A stretch of 64,000 nucleotides of DNA from CADCVQ01 sp038260305. GTDB taxonomy: Bacteria > Actinomycetota > Thermoleophilia > Solirubrobacterales > Solirubrobacteraceae. How positions within the stretch are numbered: the first letter of the stretch is position 1; each line of letters begins with the position of its first letter. The stretch lies in NCBI GenBank assembly GCA_038260305.1, contig JBBSNY010000024.1, forward strand, positions 1 through 64,000, given 5' to 3'. Made by a program: the position numbers and the translations under genes. Below are positions 60,726 through 64,000 of this stretch, piece after piece. Below the pieces are notes generated by a model that worked only from the letters and a program-made list of their open reading frames with translations, ran no database searches and was not told the DNA's origin.

Positions 60726-61288
60726 CCGCGTTCTCCGAGCTGGCCGCGGAGGGCTTGCAGGCCGCGGGCGACGCGCTGGCGCACGACCATCTCCGAGCAC
60801 TGCATGCGGTCGGCGATCTCGCCGTACGGCCGCTCCTCGACGACCCGCGCGACGACGGCGTCGCGCTGCGCACTGGGGATCGCGCGCAGCGCCTCGTCGA
60901 GCTCGGGTTCGAGCGCGTCGAGGGCGGCGAGCCGCTGCACCTCGGCGACGTCCGCGTCGTCGAGTCGCAGCGGCGCGAGCGCGAGCCGGCGCCGGGCGCG
61001 GGCCTCGACGACGCCGTGGCGGCGGCTGTCGGCGAGCTTGTGGCCGGCGATGCCGTAGAGCCACGACAGCGCCGATCCCTTGTCGGGCTGGAAGCGCGGC
61101 GCCGCCAGCAGCGCGGCGCAGAACGTCTCGGCGGCGAGGTCCGCGGTGACCTCGGCATCGTGCGTGCGGCGCTGAAACCAGCCGAGGATCGCCGGCAGGT
61201 GCAGGCGGTAGAACGTCACGAACGCGTCGGCGTCACCTGCGGCGAAGCGCTCGAGCAGGCGATCGGCGTCGCGTCGCGTCGCATCCAT
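60722..61288 (-). CDS. ECF-type RNA polymerase sigma factor
   Basis: A 188-residue sigma factor: AFVTFYRLHLPAILGWFQRR, AEVTADLAAETFCAALLAAP (region 2), ALSWLYGIAGHKLADSRRHG (2.4) and RPYGEIADRMQCSEMVVRQR (region 4 HTH). It is a SigJ/SigK-like ECF, with no additional domain. The last four bases overlap the downstream membrane protein gene. ATG 61288. Confidence 0.9.
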   Translation of the reverse strand: MDATRRDADRLLERFAAGDADAFVTFYRLHLPAILGWFQRRTHDAEVTADLAAETFCAALLAAPRFQPDKGSALSWLYGIAGHKLADSRRHGVVEARARRRLALAPLRLDDADVAEVQRLAALDALEPELDEALRAIPSAQRDAVVARVVEERPYGEIADRMQCSEMVVRQRVARGLQALRGQLGERG

Positions 61289-61370
61289 GGTGCTCTTGTT
61301 CGCGCGGGCCTTGAGCGTTGTGACGCCGAGGACCGGATCGTGCCCGCTCGGGCCGGGCGCGGCGGACCCG

Positions 61371-64000
61371 CTACTCGCCGCTGTGCGCCTCGGAGGCGCG
61401 CGGCACCGGGGCCTTGATCGCGTAGCGCGACGGGGTCGTCGCGACGTCCGGGTTGTCGATCTGGCCGAGGCGGTCGATGAGCTTGACCCACTGCGACGGC
61501 TTCAGCACCGCGTCGGCCTGCGGGGTGGCCGGGTTGCCGGGCGCATACTCGGGTGCGAAGCCGACGTGGATGTGGTCGGCGTGATCGGGCAACGCGAGCG
61601 TGTTGTCGGTGCCCGGATAGGTCATGAGGCTGATGATCTGATGGGGCTTCATCGTTCCCTGCAGCGTCAGCAGGCGCTGGATCGCGATGTCCGTGATCGA
61701 GCCCTCGCCCTGGTGGTCGAGGATCGGGATGCCGTTGACCTTCGCGATGTCGACGGCGCTGCCGACGGAGTGCTCGGAGACGTTGCCGCTCGTCGTCAGC
61801 CGGCTGTGGCCGCATTGCAGCGACGTCACCGTCGGTTTCAGCCCGCTGGCGGCGAGGAACTCCAGCGTGGCCAGCACGCGGCGGTCGATCGATCCGGCCT
61901 GGATGTCGCGGCGCCCACAGGCGTACATCTCGATCCGCGGGTTGGCGAGCACGCGCTGGGCGAGCTGCTCCTTGGTCATGAGCAGGATCTGGCCGATCGA
62001 GGCGGCGTCGGCGCCGGTGGAGGCGAGCACGTTCGTGCCGCGCGCGCGGTAGATCGCGGTCGCCTCAAGCAGCTTCCAGCCGTCGAGGATCGGCTTCGGA
62101 TCGACGCGCGGCGCGCCGCGACCGGCGGGGCGGATCTCGAAGTGCATGTGCGGCGCCGAGCGCTTGGACAGCGTCCCGATGCGGCCGAGGATCGTGCCCG
62201 CGAGGACGCGCCGGCCCGGGATCAGCGACTTCAGCACGTAGTCGTTCGCGGCGAGGCCGACGCTGCCCGTCAGGTAGGACTTGAGGGTCTCGTCCGCGGT
62301 CAGCGCGGACTCCTGCTCGGCGAGTTGGCGGGCGCCGCCGAGGCCGAGCACGTTGCGGCGGGCGGGATGGGCGAACAGCCGCTCCTTGCCGACGACGGCG
62401 GAGGCGGAGGCGGAGGCGGTCGCCTTGAGCCCGGCGGGGGCCTTGGCGGCGCCCTTCGGGGGCGAGGCCGAGAGCTGCGGTCGCCGCGACGTCGGCCTGC
62501 CCGCCGAGGCTGCGACGGTCGGCTTCGGGTCGGCCTTCGGCAGCTCGAGCTCGGAGGCGACCGCCGTCTTGCTCTGGGGGTGCTGCTTGGGGACTGGTAC
62601 CCGCTCGGCGACCTTCTTCAGGTGCCCGTACGTGTAGGTGTTGCCGTACGCGTCGACGAGCGAGACGAAGCGTCCGAGTCGCTTGCTCTTGCCGACCGAG
62701 ACGATGCGCCCGTCGGCGACGGCGATGACGGGCGAGCCCGGCGCGGCGAAGATGTCGATGCCGCGGCGGGTGGCGTCGGATTCGACGGGCAGCGCGGCGT
62801 TGACGGGCTTGTTCGCGCCCTTCGCGCCCTTCGCGGCCTTCGCGGCGGCTGACTTCGCCGCGCGCCGCTCGCCGAGATCGTCGGCGTAGCGCGCCTTCGC
62901 GTAGACCGGGAAGCGGCCCTGCGTCAGGCCGCTCAGCGAGCCGACGAGGTCGCTCGGCAGGCCGCCGATGAGCCGCGCGCGCATGAGCACCGAGTCGACG
63001 TACCAGTCGGCGTGGTTGTAGGCGAAGATCGCCTTGCGCAGGTCGCTGTCGGCGCCGGCGGCCTTGAGGTAGCGCGCCGCTCCGAAGATCGCGTCGACCG
63101 GGTTGAACGGGTCCTTGCGGCCATCGCCGTTGGCGTCGACGCCGTAGAGCTTCCACGTCTGCGGCATGAACTGCATCCAGCCGAGCGCGCCGGCCGAGCT
63201 GATGTTCAGGTTGCGGCCGTAGTCGGTCTCGATCTCGTTGATCGCGGCGAGCACCTCCCAGCGCACGCCGTACTCGATCCCCGCCGCCTGGTAGATCGGC
63301 AGCAGGAAGACCGGGATGCGGAACTTGTCGATGAAGAAGTTCGGCACGCCGATCGGAGCCGCGCCGGGCAGCGCCAGAGACATCGTCGGGTTCGCCATCG
63401 TCGGGACGCCCTGCACATTGCGCAGCGCGCTCCGGGTCTTCTCATCGAGGCCGTCGGTGTTGCCGCGCGGGGCGTCGTCGGACGTGAGGCCCTTCGTCGG
63501 CCGCGAGGTGCGGGCGGCGGCGGCGGGATCGACGGGGGTGCCGCAGCGGATGACGTAGAGCCGGCGTGCCTGCGCGAGCGCGCGCTTCTCGGCGACCGTC
63601 AGATCCGGAAGCGAGGCGCGCGCGGCGATGTCCGTGGCCGCGCGGCTGCAGCTCGAGGAGACGGCGGGCGCGCTGCCGTCGAGCTGCTGCATCGGAAGCG
63701 GCGGGTAGTACGGGATCTTGGGTGCCGGCGGGGCGTTCGGGCTCGGACGGGTCGTCTGCATCGGCGGTGTCGACGGCTTGGACGGCGAGGCGGGCGGGGG
63801 AGGGGTAGCGGTCGTCGAGGTGCCCGGGTGCGCGGTCGTCGTCGTCTCGGGAACCGTGGTCGCGGGCGTCTCGGTCGTGGTCGTGTCGGCCGGCGTCGTG
63901 GTCGTGGTCGTCGTCGTCGAGGTCGACGTCGTGTCGTGCTCGGCGGGGCCCTGGGCGTCGGCGGCGATGATGTTGGCGCCGAGCGCGCCTGTGGCGAGCC
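61371..64000 (-). CDS. Secreted lytic transglycosylase and M23 peptidase fusion (5' end outside window)
   Basis: The frame is open to the window edge, so the start is missing; over 870 codons are visible. Reading 5' to 3': a probable signal end (GALGANIIAADAQGPAEHDT), a long Thr/Pro-rich linker, an SLT-type lytic transglycosylase (INEIETDYGRNLNISSAGAL, GWMQFMPQTWKLYGVDANGD, AIFGAARYLKAAG; catalytic Glu in NEIETD), then an M23/LytM part (RRGIDIFAAPGSPVIAVADG, YGNTYTYGHLKK, SAPHMHFEIRPAG) split by an insert of about 140 residues. A further C-terminal domain has SEHSVGSAVDIAKVNGIPIL and HADHIHVGFAPE, D-Ala-D-Ala peptidase-like. It cuts both glycan strands and peptides of the cell wall (inference from domains). 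Confidence 0.88.
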   Translation of the reverse strand, partial: LATGALGANIIAADAQGPAEHDTTSTSTTTTTTTTPADTTTTETPATTVPETTTTAHPGTSTTATPPPPASPSKPSTPPMQTTRPSPNAPPAPKIPYYPPLPMQQLDGSAPAVSSSCSRAATDIAARASLPDLTVAEKRALAQARRLYVIRCGTPVDPAAAARTSRPTKGLTSDDAPRGNTDGLDEKTRSALRNVQGVPTMANPTMSLALPGAAPIGVPNFFIDKFRIPVFLLPIYQAAGIEYGVRWEVLAAINEIETDYGRNLNISSAGALGWMQFMPQTWKLYGVDANGDGRKDPFNPVDAIFGAARYLKAAGADSDLRKAIFAYNHADWYVDSVLMRARLIGGLPSDLVGSLSGLTQGRFPVYAKARYADDLGERRAAKSAAAKAAKGAKGANKPVNAALPVESDATRRGIDIFAAPGSPVIAVADGRIVSVGKSKRLGRFVSLVDAYGNTYTYGHLKKVAERVPVPKQHPQSKTAVASELELPKADPKPTVAASAGRPTSRRPQLSASPPKGAAKAPAGLKATASASASAVVGKERLFAHPARRNVLGLGGARQLAEQESALTADETLKSYLTGSVGLAANDYVLKSLIPGRRVLAGTILGRIGTLSKRSAPHMHFEIRPAGRGAPRVDPKPILDGWKLLEATAIYRARGTNVLASTGADAASIGQILLMTKEQLAQRVLANPRIEMYACGRRDIQAGSIDRRVLATLEFLAASGLKPTVTSLQCGHSRLTTSGNVSEHSVGSAVDIAKVNGIPILDHQGEGSITDIAIQRLLTLQGTMKPHQIISLMTYPGTDNTLALPDHADHIHVGFAPEYAPGNPATPQADAVLKPSQWVKLIDRLGQIDNPDVATTPSRYAIKAPVPRASEAHSGE

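Noticed and set aside
1..64000. CRISPR arrays, rRNA, tRNA, or complete insertion sequences
   Set aside because: No regular spaced repeats and no conserved RNA genes seen; only one transposase remnant without identified ends.

Overview
The window is very GC-rich (about 70% by eye) bacterial chromosome with dense genes, many GTG/TTG starts and frequent 4-base ATGA/GTGA overlaps. An F420-type nitroreductase family protein, CHAD and polyphosphate genes, paired ferritin-like secreted proteins, lamin-tail and RTX-like secreted proteins and a SigB/RsbW-type module fit an actinobacterium. I infer the Thermoleophilia/Solirubrobacterales (Conexibacter- or Solirubrobacter-like), with moderate confidence and no 16S gene to confirm it. 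No rRNA, tRNA or CRISPR array was found.

Region 1 (1-11.5 kb) is accessory and visibly damaged. It starts with a decayed IS1380-type transposase. An XRE regulator and a membrane protein diverge from a perfect 16-bp palindrome. A frameshifted hypothetical gene and a PIN-like protein follow. The centre is a minus-strand operon (9943 to 6009) of four translationally linked genes: a phosphoribosyltransferase (PRTase) with a helical N-terminus, a DprA/SLOG protein, a HAD phosphatase, and an EVE-like/zinc-ribbon/PRTase protein. This looks like a nucleotide-processing conflict or defence system. Two of its genes and two neighbours carry single-base frameshifts, six in all between 3.4 and 7.2 kb; I saw none from 11.5 kb onward. 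A headless sigma factor and a VapC remnant close the region.

Region 2 (11.5-26.8 kb) is mostly housekeeping: Lon; two tandem copies of a roughly 250-bp non-coding element whose two hairpins differ only by compensatory base-pair changes; TetR/DoxX divergent from an MFS drug pump with the operator inside the promoter; a Phd/VapC pair; a phosphoesterase, a GNAT and an ABC-2 exporter; the polyphosphate set ppx-ppk-HD; and two ferritin-like proteins ending at a strong terminator.

Region 3 (26.8-41.5 kb) has secreted proteins, a fused two-domain reductase of fatty acyl-CoA reductase type, an enoyl-CoA hydratase, two further toxin-antitoxin pairs, a DtxR/MntR regulator, an ABC-F protein, and a fused arginine-dihydrolase/ornithine-aminotransferase gene with an AsnC/Lrp gene that appears to start at ATA. 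Truncated 3' ends of a lipase and a D-amino-acid oxidase lie between them.

Region 4 (41-64 kb) is envelope and signalling: CAP and SGNH proteins, two GT-C-like membrane proteins, GH31, a PHP-GT4 fusion, an RTX-like protein, the HATPase/RsbW/SigB module, CHAD-ParA, an ECF sigma with a putative anti-sigma, and a large transglycosylase-M23 peptidase fusion running off the window end. A junction of two truncated genes (response regulator and flavin monooxygenase) lies at 58.9-59.3 kb. Convergent neighbours overlap by 75-94 bp in two places, so the genome is compact, yet many 3' gene remnants persist.
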